Notes: generated by a model from the sequence alone, not told the origin. Numbered from the stretch's first letter, positions 1-10,158 are shown. The stretch: DNA of 46,651 nucleotides from Muribaculaceae bacterium (GCA_029062985.1 JAIDPA010000152.1:1-46651), one strand, 5' to 3'. Made by a program: numbers and translations.

Positions 1-307
1 AACCAAATGGATAAAATTTACGTTTTGAAAGCGAAAACAGGAAAGAACTGACACACCAAAGGAGGTTCAGAACTGATGAAAGCCGATGATTAATGGCTGA
101 TACTCAATGTGTCGCGCCATACAAAGATATAGAAAGTCGTTATGATATTGATGTCAAAATGTTGTATAGTCCTAATTAACTAAGAATCCCTAACTAACAT
201 CTGAAACATTTCAAAGCAAGGGCAGAAAGGCTAACCTCTCTGCCCATATAGCATTTCCTAAGTTTATGTCTTTTTTTCGTATTTTTCTGCCAAACAGAAT
301 GCCTGCG

Positions 308-2365
308 TCATAGCCATGTGTTCCAGTTGTCGCAGGAAGATTTGATATGGGAAGCAGTCGCTGTGTCGCCATATTTACGGATGACGGTCTTAAGATTTCC
401 CAGCAGATACTGAGCCTCGGCACGAGCCTCATCAGAGGCGAGCATTTTCATCGCCTTTGCCACTTCCTTATCAAACACTGCCTCCGTCTGCCTGTGCCCT
501 ATAGTTTTGTCGTAGTCAAACATAAAGGCATATTCTTTTTCTTTGTCTTTGTCGCCTAAATCCCAGTATTGAAGAATCGGCTGGAAACGGTTGAGGATAT
601 TTCCACGCCAATATTGGGTAAGCGCCCAACATTCCTCGAAAGAGTTGAATCTGCCGATGGCATACATCAGCCTGGCGATACCTCGTTTGTCGGCAGACTT
701 TCCTTTTGTCATCTCCCGCTTATAGTCGAGCATTTGTGAGGCGAATTTCAATTTAGCATCCGGGGCAGAACGTTTACGATGAACCCCGGCTTGACATTCC
801 CTTTCCCAGAAATAGTCATCTTCATCTTTGGAACCATAACTTGACCATCTTGAAGGATAGACCTTGAATGGGTCGCGTGAGAGATATCCATCCTTGGAAA
901 TATTCAGACTCTGAAGATAATCATTGCTGACCATTGAAAGATAATTGCCTGCCCGCTCATAATTTTCCTCCCGTAAGGCGAGGGTTCCGATAAGCTCATA
1001 ATAATAATCTCGGTCGCTACGAGCTTTGGTGCGCAAATAGTTATTAAGCGGATTAGAACGTATGATATTTCTGTAGGCAGAAATCAGTTGTCCGGAAGAA
1101 AGTGAGCCCATCAGCTGGAAAGAATAATTAGAATAATCTGAAGCCTCCTCCTCTCCGTTGGTCTGGGGAAGCTTATCAGCAAAAGCACATAAAAGAATAG
1201 CCTTGGCGAAGTCTTTTCTTTTCCATAGGGTAGGCACCCAATGCTCATAAATTATATTTTGAGTCATTCTCTGCCATTCGCCGGATTCAGGGTCTTTCTC
1301 CTCTAACCATTTCAGATCAGAAAGCAAGGAACAGGAATCTCCATAAACTGCATCACACTTCATCCTGAACACTCGGGCAAGATCATGAAGTTCGGGTGAA
1401 GAGAAACTATGGTCTGCCGCTTTATTGATATATTGGCGTGCCTTTGCCCGGTCATGCTTTTGCGAATAATTGCCGAAAGCCAGAAGTAATTCCCAATCAC
1501 CCTTATTCTTTACTTTATTATTGCGCAGCAGTTTTTCTGCCACCGGCATAATCTCTGCCATAAAGGCGGAGTCATTGGCATGTTTACGGATATATTCCAT
1601 GAGCTGGGGAGCATCGGGATTTAAACGCGACATATAGACAGCCGGATTTTTAGCAGAGATTGACCAGATATCTCCTGCCGAGGCAAACATTGAGTCGGCA
1701 CGTTGTTTATTGCCGAGTCTGTTCCAGCATCCTGCGGCATATCTTTTAGCCATCCGCTTCATCAGATCGGAATCGGCGACTGAGGAAAAAGCAGTTTCAT
1801 AGAAATCAATACATTCCTGATATTTTCCGGAAGCAAAAAGCGTTCTGACAGCCTGAAGATCATAGCGGTCTTTTAGGCGTTTCCCTTTATATGCGGAGAA
1901 AACATCCATCACCTCCCGGAAATCTGCGGGTAAAGATGTTGAATTTCTTTCAGCAGGATAATACCAGGGAGAGGAAGTGTCGGTCCTGATCATCTCTAAC
2001 TCCTTGGCGGCAGATAAGAATTCCCGTATATCCTTGTTTTCACTCTTGCTTAAGAATTTATAGAAAAGGTTGTCAGAATTTGCGGCATTCAGAGAATCAC
2101 TTTTTGTCAGAAAAGAATCCCGGGAATCTTTATAGACTGCCTGCTCTATATCGGAAACAGGAATTTCTTGAGAAGAGAGTTGCTGCCAGAGTTTCAGATT
2201 TTCTTCTTTGTCAAAGTCAGCCATTGTCTTGTAAGAATCTCCGAGCGAGAAAAAACGTGGTGTCGGAATTATGGGGTAAAACGGACCGCATGCCATGATG
2301 TTGGCAAATCCGGCTATTATCAATAAAGCGAATAATTTAGTTCGCAAGGATAGCGTCAATTTCAT
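308..2365 (-). CDS. TPR-like exported lipoprotein, large, hypothetical
   Basis: ORF 308..2446; internal Met at 2365 (MKLTLSLRTKLFALLIIAGFANIMACGPFYP) gives a signal peptide/lipobox-like start; helical-repeat-like body; overlaps upstream ORF by ~29 bp. Confidence 0.75.
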   Translation of the reverse strand: MKLTLSLRTKLFALLIIAGFANIMACGPFYPIIPTPRFFSLGDSYKTMADFDKEENLKLWQQLSSQEIPVSDIEQAVYKDSRDSFLTKSDSLNAANSDNLFYKFLSKSENKDIREFLSAAKELEMIRTDTSSPWYYPAERNSTSLPADFREVMDVFSAYKGKRLKDRYDLQAVRTLFASGKYQECIDFYETAFSSVADSDLMKRMAKRYAAGCWNRLGNKQRADSMFASAGDIWSISAKNPAVYMSRLNPDAPQLMEYIRKHANDSAFMAEIMPVAEKLLRNNKVKNKGDWELLLAFGNYSQKHDRAKARQYINKAADHSFSSPELHDLARVFRMKCDAVYGDSCSLLSDLKWLEEKDPESGEWQRMTQNIIYEHWVPTLWKRKDFAKAILLCAFADKLPQTNGEEEASDYSNYSFQLMGSLSSGQLISAYRNIIRSNPLNNYLRTKARSDRDYYYELIGTLALREENYERAGNYLSMVSNDYLQSLNISKDGYLSRDPFKVYPSRWSSYGSKDEDDYFWERECQAGVHRKRSAPDAKLKFASQMLDYKREMTKGKSADKRGIARLMYAIGRFNSFEECWALTQYWRGNILNRFQPILQYWDLGDKDKEKEYAFMFDYDKTIGHRQTEAVFDKEVAKAMKMLASDEARAEAQYLLGNLKTVIRKYGDTATASHIKSSCDNWNTWL

Positions 2366-3395
2366 CTGAAGAATATTTAGAGAGATTTTTAAAATCAAGA
2401 TGATATAGGATATTGGAGTGAGTATGGCTTTTGAGATGTTGCTCAATCATCTTTTTTGTAGCGAGAATGTCCTTTATATCGGAATCTTCAGCCTTTATTA
2501 TGTCGCCTCTGTAGATATAGCGGTCATTATGAGTAAATGTTTCCTTTACGGCATACAGGTTATTATTGCGGCTGAACATAGAAGTGTCGGCAAGATTAAT
2601 TCCCTGTGTGAGTCCCGCAAATTCTCTGTCGCTGAATAGAAGCTGCCAGGAATATGTGGGATATGCCACATCGAGAGGAATAGTGTAATCAGAGAGGCGA
2701 GAGATATATGGCTCCACTTCTGCTGGATCAATTATAGAATTGCGGGTATCCTGATCGAAGTAGTCGCCGGTGTTATAGACCATCAGTACGCCCTTATCAA
2801 CAGGAGGATTCTTTCCTGAAAGTTGATGCAGTCGGATGGTGGAGCTGAGTTGCCAAGGCAAATTTTCCTGGGCTATAAAATATCTTACGGAATCACAGAG
2901 TCGGAAGAAAGATTGCTCAGTCGATTGAGTCCAGTCGCAGTCAAGTTGCAGCTCCCCGACATTGGGGAGCTTATTATACTGACACATATTTCTTATTCTT
3001 TTCACGATGTTGGAAGCCAGCACTCCTTCTTCATCCTTCACAGCCTTCATAGCTTCGAGGGTGATATAGACAGTGGGAATAAACTCAACATCAGAAAGGG
3101 AATCCTGCAAAAGCTGATATTGGGGGTCGGAAATCCTTACAGTAGCATTAGGTATGGTCTTTTCAGGTTTATCGGGATATGACCTATTTTCCACGACATC
3201 AAACATACGCAGATATATTCTGCCGATATTATGCTGCTGCATGAAAGCAAGGTCAGTGCTATCAAGATTAAAGACAGTTTTCCAATAATAGACACCGTTT
3301 TTGACTTTTTCTGCGGCTTGACTGTCGGTGGCAGTTCCTCTGCATGAAATGCTTAAGAAAAAGATAAATGCTGCCAGAGGGATAATAAGTTTCAT
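2337..3395 (-). CDS. Putative lipoprotein, hypothetical (companion of the downstream TPR-like protein)
   Basis: ORF 2337..3464; internal start MKLIIPLAAFIFFLSISCRG at 3395 gives a lipoprotein signal; overlaps next gene. Confidence 0.7.
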   Translation of the reverse strand: MKLIIPLAAFIFFLSISCRGTATDSQAAEKVKNGVYYWKTVFNLDSTDLAFMQQHNIGRIYLRMFDVVENRSYPDKPEKTIPNATVRISDPQYQLLQDSLSDVEFIPTVYITLEAMKAVKDEEGVLASNIVKRIRNMCQYNKLPNVGELQLDCDWTQSTEQSFFRLCDSVRYFIAQENLPWQLSSTIRLHQLSGKNPPVDKGVLMVYNTGDYFDQDTRNSIIDPAEVEPYISRLSDYTIPLDVAYPTYSWQLLFSDREFAGLTQGINLADTSMFSRNNNLYAVKETFTHNDRYIYRGDIIKAEDSDIKDILATKKMIEQHLKSHTHSNILYHLDFKNLSKYSSDEIDAILAN

Positions 3396-3534
3396 TTTTC
3401 GGAAGTTTATGATGGGATAGTCTGAATGACGATGCAAAATTGAGTTAAAAAAATCAACCGTCAAAGAGATTTGGCAGTTGATGTATGAAATATAAGTTAG
3501 ACTGTACGAAATGTCGGAGAGGATGCTCTAAGAC

Positions 3535-4413
3535 TTACCTCCAGACTATGTAGTTTATATTTTCATATTTGGAAGGTACGGGAGTTCCGGTGAGTTTTCT
3601 TTCACCGTCACTATTCAGATAATATACAGGCGAATCACCTCCTACGATGTAGATTGCATTTTTCACCCCCAAGTCGACAAGCGCCTGCGAGAAATCATGG
3701 AAAGACAGACGGTCAAGGCTGATAATGATGCTTATACTTCCGTCGAATTCTGCAAGCGCTTTGCGAAGAGCTTTCCCTTTCGGTTTATTCTCAACGAGCT
3801 GACCACCTACGACGAGAGGATATTGGCGGAAGAAATATCCTTCTGATTCCAATGCCTGTTCGAGCATGGGAGAAGCGTCCGACACTCCTATTGTAACCTC
3901 ATTGTTTATTATTGAGCAGAATCCGGCTTTGGCTTTCCCTTTACTCAAAAGATTTCCTTTCAATACGAAAGCACCGGCAATCATACCGTTGTCTCCTCTT
4001 ACGTCGGCAGCAAGCGCAGCAAGCACTGCGGTAGAATCGGCTGAAGGCTGGTAGCCCACTTCCAGAGTCGGTATCGCATTGCGTGGAGTTATTATACGCA
4101 GGGGTGTGTCATTGACAATGGTATCTTTGACAATACAGAAAGCATCACTCTTTTTTATCGGAATGGCGCTCTGAGGTGGTATGGCAGAAGCTTGATTTTC
4201 CGTATTATTCCCTACAGGTGAGACCGGCTTACTGTCAGAGCCGGAACGGGCAATAAGCCATATTGTCATTATTAAGAGAATGATTATTACGGGAACAATA
4301 AAACCGGCAATTATTCGCCGTGTCTTTTTAGAGACACGCTTTCTGAGGCTCTTCCCTTTGGGAGAGATAATACGTATTTCATCGTCTTCAATATCAAAAT
4401 GCTTGTTACTCAT
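3535..4413 (-). CDS. Membrane-anchored phosphodiester glycosidase (NAGPA/DUF2233)-like protein
   Basis: Cytosolic basic N-terminus, one TM segment (IIAGFIVPVIIILLIMTIWLIA), then NAGPA-like domain (PLVVGGQLVENKPKGKALRKAL...AIYIVGGDSPVYYLNSDG). Confidence 0.6.
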   Translation of the reverse strand: MSNKHFDIEDDEIRIISPKGKSLRKRVSKKTRRIIAGFIVPVIIILLIMTIWLIARSGSDSKPVSPVGNNTENQASAIPPQSAIPIKKSDAFCIVKDTIVNDTPLRIITPRNAIPTLEVGYQPSADSTAVLAALAADVRGDNGMIAGAFVLKGNLLSKGKAKAGFCSIINNEVTIGVSDASPMLEQALESEGYFFRQYPLVVGGQLVENKPKGKALRKALAEFDGSISIIISLDRLSFHDFSQALVDLGVKNAIYIVGGDSPVYYLNSDGERKLTGTPVPSKYENINYIVWR

Positions 4414-4773
4414 TTAAACCTCCTTTTCCAAAAAGTCTTTCAAAGCCTTTAGTGCCTCTTTAGAAGCGGATACTTCATGGCGGAATGAACAGCAGTCAGA
4501 GAGAATCATCTTTTGTCTGACCGGGTTAATAAAGGCGATAAAATCACGATTGACAATCAGGCTTTTCCCTATACGGATGAAACGGTTGTCGTTTTCATCG
4601 AGGAGCCGTGCGATTCGCTTTTCAATTTGTCCTAATTGAAGGGTCACGACGAAGCTGCTGCCATCAACAGTAGTAATGGCAGAGTAATTCCCGTCGGCAG
4701 AGACGTAGACTACCGCGTCGGCAGGGACGATTATGATCTCCGAAGAAGTATAGAAAACGAGACGTTTGCTCAT
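4414..4773 (-). CDS. Stand-alone LytTR DNA-binding domain protein
   Basis: 119 aa; LytTR-like pattern (VYVSADGNYSAITTVDG...RFIRIGKSLIVNRDFIAFINP); stop directly abuts the next start codon. Confidence 0.8.
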   Translation of the reverse strand: MSKRLVFYTSSEIIIVPADAVVYVSADGNYSAITTVDGSSFVVTLQLGQIEKRIARLLDENDNRFIRIGKSLIVNRDFIAFINPVRQKMILSDCCSFRHEVSASKEALKALKDFLEKEV

Positions 4774-4861
4774 GACCTCAGCACTGCCCCCATATCACCA
4801 TTCCGGTATTCAGCAAGGGTAATAGTATCGATGAGTTAATGTTTGCTTACAATCGAAAGAA

Positions 4862-5803
4862 TTAAAGCAGCGCTATCAATTCAAGAGGAAGCTGAGATAT
4901 AGCGGCAATTTCTTCCAGGCTTAGAGTCTTGGATTCTTTTAATCTCTTTGCAATTTCCCTTGCTTTTTTTTCTTCGCCTTCGGTAATTCCTTCGGCACGT
5001 CCTTGCGCAAGCCCTTCGGCACGACCTTCGGCACGACCTTCGGCACGACCTTGAGCGAGTCCTTCCTTTCTGGCGAATTTCATGGTGCTATAGTAATCCC
5101 AGTAGGCCTTTAGCTGCTTTTCATATTCAAATCTCTCATCCGGCGAAAGATTTTCCATTTTCGCCAGTTCTTCAACCTTCTTGAAAATAGGTCTTTTTGC
5201 TATGAACGGTATGTTTTCCATATTTTTCATGTTTTTGATTGTGTAGATCCACTCATCTAAGGCATTCTTACACTCTTCCGGATTCATTTTATTAAACTGA
5301 GGAAGTTGTATGAATATTAAACGGAGTCGGTCAGTTATCTGTTTACCGCTATGCCTGTCAATTATACTTCCGTCGGCAATTACCTGTCCTTCAAATCGAG
5401 GAATAGTGAAATTTGTGAAAGCGATACTTATGACAGGCATATAGTGATAATCCCATTTTCCGGATTTCGACTGAGCGGTAATAGCGCGGGAGCCATACAT
5501 CAGACATCTCTCGATGAACCATTCCTGAGAGATATTCTGCATTTCTACGATAAATCGTTTTCCATTATCAGTCACACAATGGATATCGAAAGCCATTGTT
5601 CGTTCCGAAGAAGCCTGTTTGGTATGCTCTTTATCAAGATAAGTTACGTTTGTTATAGGATCATCCTCTGTTTCAAGAATAGAGTTAAGCAGATCAATTA
5701 GAATATCCGCAGAAGATTCTCTTCCGAAAAGAATTTTGAAGCCGGGATCAGTTGAGGGGTCAATGAAGACACCCGAAGTGGTATATTTATGATGGTTTGC
5801 CAT
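4862..5803 (-). CDS. Rpn family recombination-promoting nuclease / PD-(D/E)XK nuclease family transposase-like protein
   Basis: Pattern FKILFG...FDIHCVTDNGKRFIVEMQ (D...ExQ core); C-terminal GRAEGRAEG repeats typical of the family. Confidence 0.88.
   Translation of the reverse strand: MANHHKYTTSGVFIDPSTDPGFKILFGRESSADILIDLLNSILETEDDPITNVTYLDKEHTKQASSERTMAFDIHCVTDNGKRFIVEMQNISQEWFIERCLMYGSRAITAQSKSGKWDYHYMPVISIAFTNFTIPRFEGQVIADGSIIDRHSGKQITDRLRLIFIQLPQFNKMNPEECKNALDEWIYTIKNMKNMENIPFIAKRPIFKKVEELAKMENLSPDERFEYEKQLKAYWDYYSTMKFARKEGLAQGRAEGRAEGRAEGLAQGRAEGITEGEEKKAREIAKRLKESKTLSLEEIAAISQLPLELIALL
4980..5063 (-). repeat. 12-bp tandem repeat (ccttcggcacga) coding for the G-(R/L)-A-(E/Q) tail of the Rpn protein
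   Basis: Visible repeated ccttcggcacga / ccttgcgcaagc units inside the CDS. Confidence 0.8.
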
Positions 5804-5962
5804 AAGCGAGGATATTATATCACAAAAATAGGAAATATAATCCGTACTTACAACAATTTGGTTATAAAAGAGAATAGGTAGTCCAAAAGGGGAACATCGG
5901 ATTCGGATATTAATACCTTATCTTACGTTGAGTCAGCGCTTAATTATGGATGCAAGGGGTAT

Positions 5963-7285
5963 TTACCTGGTGGTGATTGTTATGAAGTTGGAGGCGAAGG
6001 GGAGGGGAGTTGAATGAAGATATTGCGGAGAAGCATGGGTCTTTTGGAGGCGGTAGAAGCAATAGTTCCAGCCCGGTCCCATATCGGTGTAGAGGGCTTC
6101 CTTTACTCCTTGGGAAAGGAGTGCATCGATGAAATTCCCGAACTTTACAGTGCCTTGACTTTCATACAGAGCTAATTTTCCGTCGGAATCAAGACATAGC
6201 GCACGGAATACATTCTCATTCCCTAAAGGACGAGTGGTTTTCACTGCTTTGCCTTCGTGAATCATCATCTCTTGAGTAAAACCCATTCCACCCTCTTCAG
6301 CAGCCTTATCCAATGCCGGAGAATAGTTTTGATAATAGAAGCGGGGACCTGACGCGGGCGACCATGTAAATGCTCCGGTATTTCTCTTACAGGAATAACC
6401 CTTGAATCGTTTCCCTCCGGCTACATGATCGCCTGCTATATTGATGTGACCCTCACCGGTAATTTCGCCTGTGAATGCGCCTGCGAAAGTCAGTATGATA
6501 GAATCATTTTCAGGAGAGGGAATACTGTCGCAAAGCATATCCATCTTCATGTCGGTCATATCCGGTTTGAGACAGAGCAAGTCGCCATATTCAGTTTCTA
6601 TGTGTGAAACTGAAAGTACGTCGGGGATTACTTTAGTGAAATCGCACACTGCCGACTCCTTTATATCGGGATGAAGACCTTTGGCAATATCAATAAAAAG
6701 CTTAACGCGGGCTAACACCTCACGTCCGCGATTCCTCCACCAGGAAGTGCGTCTCCCGGGAGTGGCGGCGCTATAGCCTATCGCGTCCACTCCAAGATGT
6801 TTCGCCTGATATAAGGCTCTCTCATTATGATACTTCTGGGAAATGATAAGTATGGAATCCTGATTATAGACATCCCGCATTTTTGCGATTGAATTGAGGG
6901 TGCGTGTGCCGTCATAATCGAGCACAATACGGGCTGAGTCGACACCCTGCTTTATCAGAGAATCGCGCATGGCTATCGGTTCGTCATAGCCATTTTCAGA
7001 ATTGCGATAGTCTCCGCCGCTGACCACCAGCCAGTCAACCTTTCCAGCCTTATAAAGTTCGGCACCTGCTTTTATCCTCTTGTCGAAATAGAGGTTTCTT
7101 CTGCCGTTCCATGTCGATACAGGAGACGTGCCGAGAATCAGACCGACTTTCCGATAAGGAGTATCCTCAACTTTATCATAAATTTTACCGCTTGCTTCCT
7201 TACCGACAATATAATCGCAGACTGCCATTGCTCCTATGAGAAGCAGGATAACGCCCGATATTATTAAGAGGAATTTCTTTTTCAT
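5963..7285 (-). CDS. Fusion: N-terminal SanA/YdcF (DUF218)-like domain + C-terminal NAGPA/DUF2233-like domain
   Basis: N-term VGLILGTSPVS..NLYFDKRIKAGAELYKAGKVDWLVVSGGDYR (DUF218-like); C-term GFTQEMMIHEGKAV...FRALCLDSDGKLALYESQGTVKFGNFIDALLSQGVKEALYTDMG. Confidence 0.75.
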   Translation of the reverse strand: MKKKFLLIISGVILLLIGAMAVCDYIVGKEASGKIYDKVEDTPYRKVGLILGTSPVSTWNGRRNLYFDKRIKAGAELYKAGKVDWLVVSGGDYRNSENGYDEPIAMRDSLIKQGVDSARIVLDYDGTRTLNSIAKMRDVYNQDSILIISQKYHNERALYQAKHLGVDAIGYSAATPGRRTSWWRNRGREVLARVKLFIDIAKGLHPDIKESAVCDFTKVIPDVLSVSHIETEYGDLLCLKPDMTDMKMDMLCDSIPSPENDSIILTFAGAFTGEITGEGHINIAGDHVAGGKRFKGYSCKRNTGAFTWSPASGPRFYYQNYSPALDKAAEEGGMGFTQEMMIHEGKAVKTTRPLGNENVFRALCLDSDGKLALYESQGTVKFGNFIDALLSQGVKEALYTDMGPGWNYCFYRLQKTHASPQYLHSTPLPFASNFITITTR

Positions 7286-7520
7286 TGGAGTGGGTTTATT
7301 AGGTGATTGGGTGATTTGAGGATTTGGTTTATTGAGGAGATTATGATTCTTAACTTTGACAAAAACGAGAGAGGAATTATTTTATTATACCAAAGAGGAT
7401 AGAAAGGTAAACGGTTTTATCTTGTTTTATTTAATTCGACTTTCACAGGCTCAAGCCCAGGGTTATCAGGTTAAAGGATTAAGGGGTTGACTTTATATGA
7501 AAGAATTCAGCGACGATGAT

Positions 7521-7621
7521 TTTATTTGTTATAGCAAATAAAAATGGGAATTTTGGAATTTTTATTTGTTATAACAAATAAAAATTAGAATCTTGGGATT
7601 TTATTTGTCATACCAAATAAA
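7521..7621. repeat. Three tandem palindromic iterons (TTTATTTG-N6-CAAATAAA), 39-40 bp period
   Basis: Copies at 7521-7542, 7561-7582 and 7600-7621; the spacers also resemble one another. Confidence 0.9.
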
Positions 7622-7772
7622 AATTGATATTTTTGTAATCAATTCCTGAATAAATTATTTTCAAGTATCACAAGACTATGAAGGAATCACCCATCTGACA
7701 CTGCGTCAGTTTCTGACTATGGAGACTCTATAGGAAAAGGAAGATTAATCACCGCATTTATGCGGTGAATGT

Positions 7773-7803
7773 TTTGTCCTTTCTCCGCAAAACACTAAAT
7801 TTG
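7773..7803 (+). promoter_or_regulatory. Bacteroidetes-type promoter of fic (TTTG-N19-TAAATTTG), immediately upstream of ATG
   Basis: TTTG 7773-7776, spacer 19 nt, TAAATTTG 7796-7803; ATG at 7808. A 20-nt hairpin (TCACCGCATTTATGCGGTGA) lies at 7749-7768. Confidence 0.65.
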
Positions 7804-7807
7804 CAGC

Positions 7808-8920
7808 ATGAGAAGAACTCTAACACATAATGTCTATATCTGGCAGCGGAACGACTGGCCCTCATTCAGATGGGATGCTGCGAGGGTCCTTGAACCAATA
7901 AGTCGGCTGAGTCAGATGCACGGGCTGCTGAACGGCAGGATGGCGATGCTTGGCTTTAATGAGAAAAGCCGGTCGCTGCTCACCGCCATGACTGATGAAT
8001 TGATTGGCTCGTCTGAAATTGAAGGAGTAACTCTAAATCCCGCTTCGGTGAGAAGCAGTATTGCCCGCCGTCTTGGGATAGAGGATGACGGAATGCTGCT
8101 TGAAGACCATTATGTAGAGGGTCTGGTTGATGTGATGATAGATGCGGTGCGTAACTGTAGGGTGGCATTGACCGAAGAGCGGCTTTTCGGATGGCATACT
8201 GCTCTTTTCCCACTTGGCAGGAGTGGCATGCATCGTATCACGGTTGCAGATTGGCGAAAGGGAGAGGAGCCTATGCAGGTAGTGTCAGGGGCTATCGGCC
8301 ATGAGAAAGTACACTACGAGGCGCCCCCTTCGGAGGAGGTGCCGAAGGAAATGGAGCGTTTGATCAGCTGGTGTAATAATACCGAAATGTCGCCATATAT
8401 TCAGGCGGCAGTGGCTCATCTTTGGTTCGTAACTATTCATCCTTTTGATGATGGCAACGGTCGTATAAGTCGTACACTTGCTGATATGTTGTTGTCGCGT
8501 CTTGATATGGATTCCGCCCGTTATTACAGCATGTCGGCTGAAATCAACCGTAACAAGAAAGCTTATTACGAAATACTTGAACGCACACAGAAAGGAGAAC
8601 TTGACATTACAGAATGGATTTTGTGGTTTTTCGACTGCCTTCAGAGAGCCATAACCCGTGCTTCCGACATCATTGGACGCACTTTGGAGAAAACCGCTTA
8701 CTGGAACCGTTTCCGAGATATAGAGGTCAATGAGCGACAGCGAAAAATCATCAATCGCCTATGGGATGGTTTTGAAGGGAAACTAACCACATCCAAATGG
8801 GCGAAAATATGCAGATGTTCTCAGGATACTGCCTTACGTGACATCAACGACCTCATCACCAAAGGTATGCTACGCAAGAGCGAGGAAGGGGGGCGTAGCT
8901 CCAACTATCTTCTGCCGTGA
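7808..8920 (+). CDS. Fic family protein with DUF4172 N-terminus and C-terminal winged-helix-like region
   Basis: Fic motif HPFDDGNGRISR; upstream inhibitory-type motif SSEIEG; N-term YIWQRNDWPSFRWD (DUF4172-like); C-term HTH-like segment. Confidence 0.93.
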   Translation: MRRTLTHNVYIWQRNDWPSFRWDAARVLEPISRLSQMHGLLNGRMAMLGFNEKSRSLLTAMTDELIGSSEIEGVTLNPASVRSSIARRLGIEDDGMLLEDHYVEGLVDVMIDAVRNCRVALTEERLFGWHTALFPLGRSGMHRITVADWRKGEEPMQVVSGAIGHEKVHYEAPPSEEVPKEMERLISWCNNTEMSPYIQAAVAHLWFVTIHPFDDGNGRISRTLADMLLSRLDMDSARYYSMSAEINRNKKAYYEILERTQKGELDITEWILWFFDCLQRAITRASDIIGRTLEKTAYWNRFRDIEVNERQRKIINRLWDGFEGKLTTSKWAKICRCSQDTALRDINDLITKGMLRKSEEGGRSSNYLLP

Positions 8921-8942
8921 GGAACTGTGCCAATGGTTATTT

Positions 8943-8980
8943 AAAAGAGCCGGCGAAAATTACTTGCCGGCTCTTTTTTT
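8943..8980. terminator. Rho-independent terminator, possibly bidirectional
   Basis: 12-bp perfect stem aaaagagccggc / gccggctctttt with an 11-nt loop and a T run. Confidence 0.88.
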
Positions 8981-9768
8981 CAGTTATCATATAGTTCCCA
9001 GGGACGCAGGAGGAGAATCTCTATATAGTCAAGATCATACAGATGGTCGTAACCGGCAGCTATCGCCTCCGGGGAGAGATCTATGATGTCGCTGAGGTAG
9101 AACTTGTCGCCGAACTCACTGCGGATACGATTCAAGAGGTCAGTGAACATTTCCTCTACAGATTCATACCATAGAATTGTTGAGAGATCAGGAAGTGTGA
9201 GCGGCCCGGCGGTGTAAGTAAACGCCACCCTGTCATATCCTGTTTCATAATTACCATCAGGAAGTAAGTCAGGATAGACACTGTGTTCGGAATATTGAGA
9301 AAAAGAGATTTCAGAAGAATTCCCCCTGTCAATCACATATTCATATCCGATTTTAAAAGTCTTCCCATCCTCACTCAGGGAAATAGGATACGAGACATAA
9401 AGGTCAGAATTGATGCCATTCTTTTCGCAATAAGCCATCCATGGCTCGTAGAGATAATTTGGTCCGCTGATAGGAAACATGTCAAATTGCATCCAGCATT
9501 TCCCATCCTTGATGTGGATATAATAGGGCAAAGGAGATTGCCAGCCTAAGAGTGTTGTCAAATCAACCTCCTGCCATATATTATTGGTTTGGGAATCCTT
9601 TTTGAAAAGTTTAAGACTGGAAGAGGTGTAGGTAGCAGAGATTTTGCCGGAAGCAATACGCTCGAAAATATCATGAGCATCTTCAGCAACATAAGCATCC
9701 TCACAAGAATTAAATACCGAGGAAGCGAAAAGGGTAACAAGCAATAGGGACAACCAGTTTTTCTTCAT
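8980..9768 (-). CDS. Hypothetical lipoprotein
   Basis: Signal MKKNWLSLLLVTLFASSVFNSCED; otherwise unrecognised. Confidence 0.75.
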   Translation of the reverse strand: MKKNWLSLLLVTLFASSVFNSCEDAYVAEDAHDIFERIASGKISATYTSSSLKLFKKDSQTNNIWQEVDLTTLLGWQSPLPYYIHIKDGKCWMQFDMFPISGPNYLYEPWMAYCEKNGINSDLYVSYPISLSEDGKTFKIGYEYVIDRGNSSEISFSQYSEHSVYPDLLPDGNYETGYDRVAFTYTAGPLTLPDLSTILWYESVEEMFTDLLNRIRSEFGDKFYLSDIIDLSPEAIAAGYDHLYDLDYIEILLLRPWELYDN

Positions 9769-10158
9769 GATTTTTTGTAATATAGTTAAGTTTTGTCATC
9801 TCAACTTTCGGATACTCAACTTGAGCGGGTAAAAGTTGATCTATACTATATAGACGCTGAGAAATACGGAATACTGCATGAAAAGAAAAAATTTTTATCA
9901 GCAGAGGGATTTGGCATTGGCAGTAAATCATGTTTTACGGCACGGTTTACGGCACGCCAACGAAATCTATCCTAAGATTTAAAATTTTTATAGCTGATCA
10001 CAGCTGCTTGGAAGGGATGGAATATTAGCGCTTCGCATGAACCACCGAACGAAGAAGGGGAGGTATTAGGTATAAGTTATGAATTATGAGATTGGCTGTA
10101 AAGGTAAGAATAAAAGGAGAGGAGAGAGGTATATTTTGCTAAGGAATAGATAAGAGTA

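Noticed and set aside
1-300. Coding sequence at the left edge
   Set aside because: No convincing ORF; the 73-aa minus ORF at 211..432 overlaps the lipoprotein gene end and lacks support
4862-5803. Active transposon because of the 'transposase' family label
   Set aside because: Rpn/PD-(D/E)XK proteins are nucleases; I saw no terminal inverted repeats or target-site duplication around it
7521-7621. CRISPR-like appearance of the 40-bp repeats
   Set aside because: Only three copies, the spacers are themselves similar, repeats are palindromic AT-rich sequence and no cas genes are present
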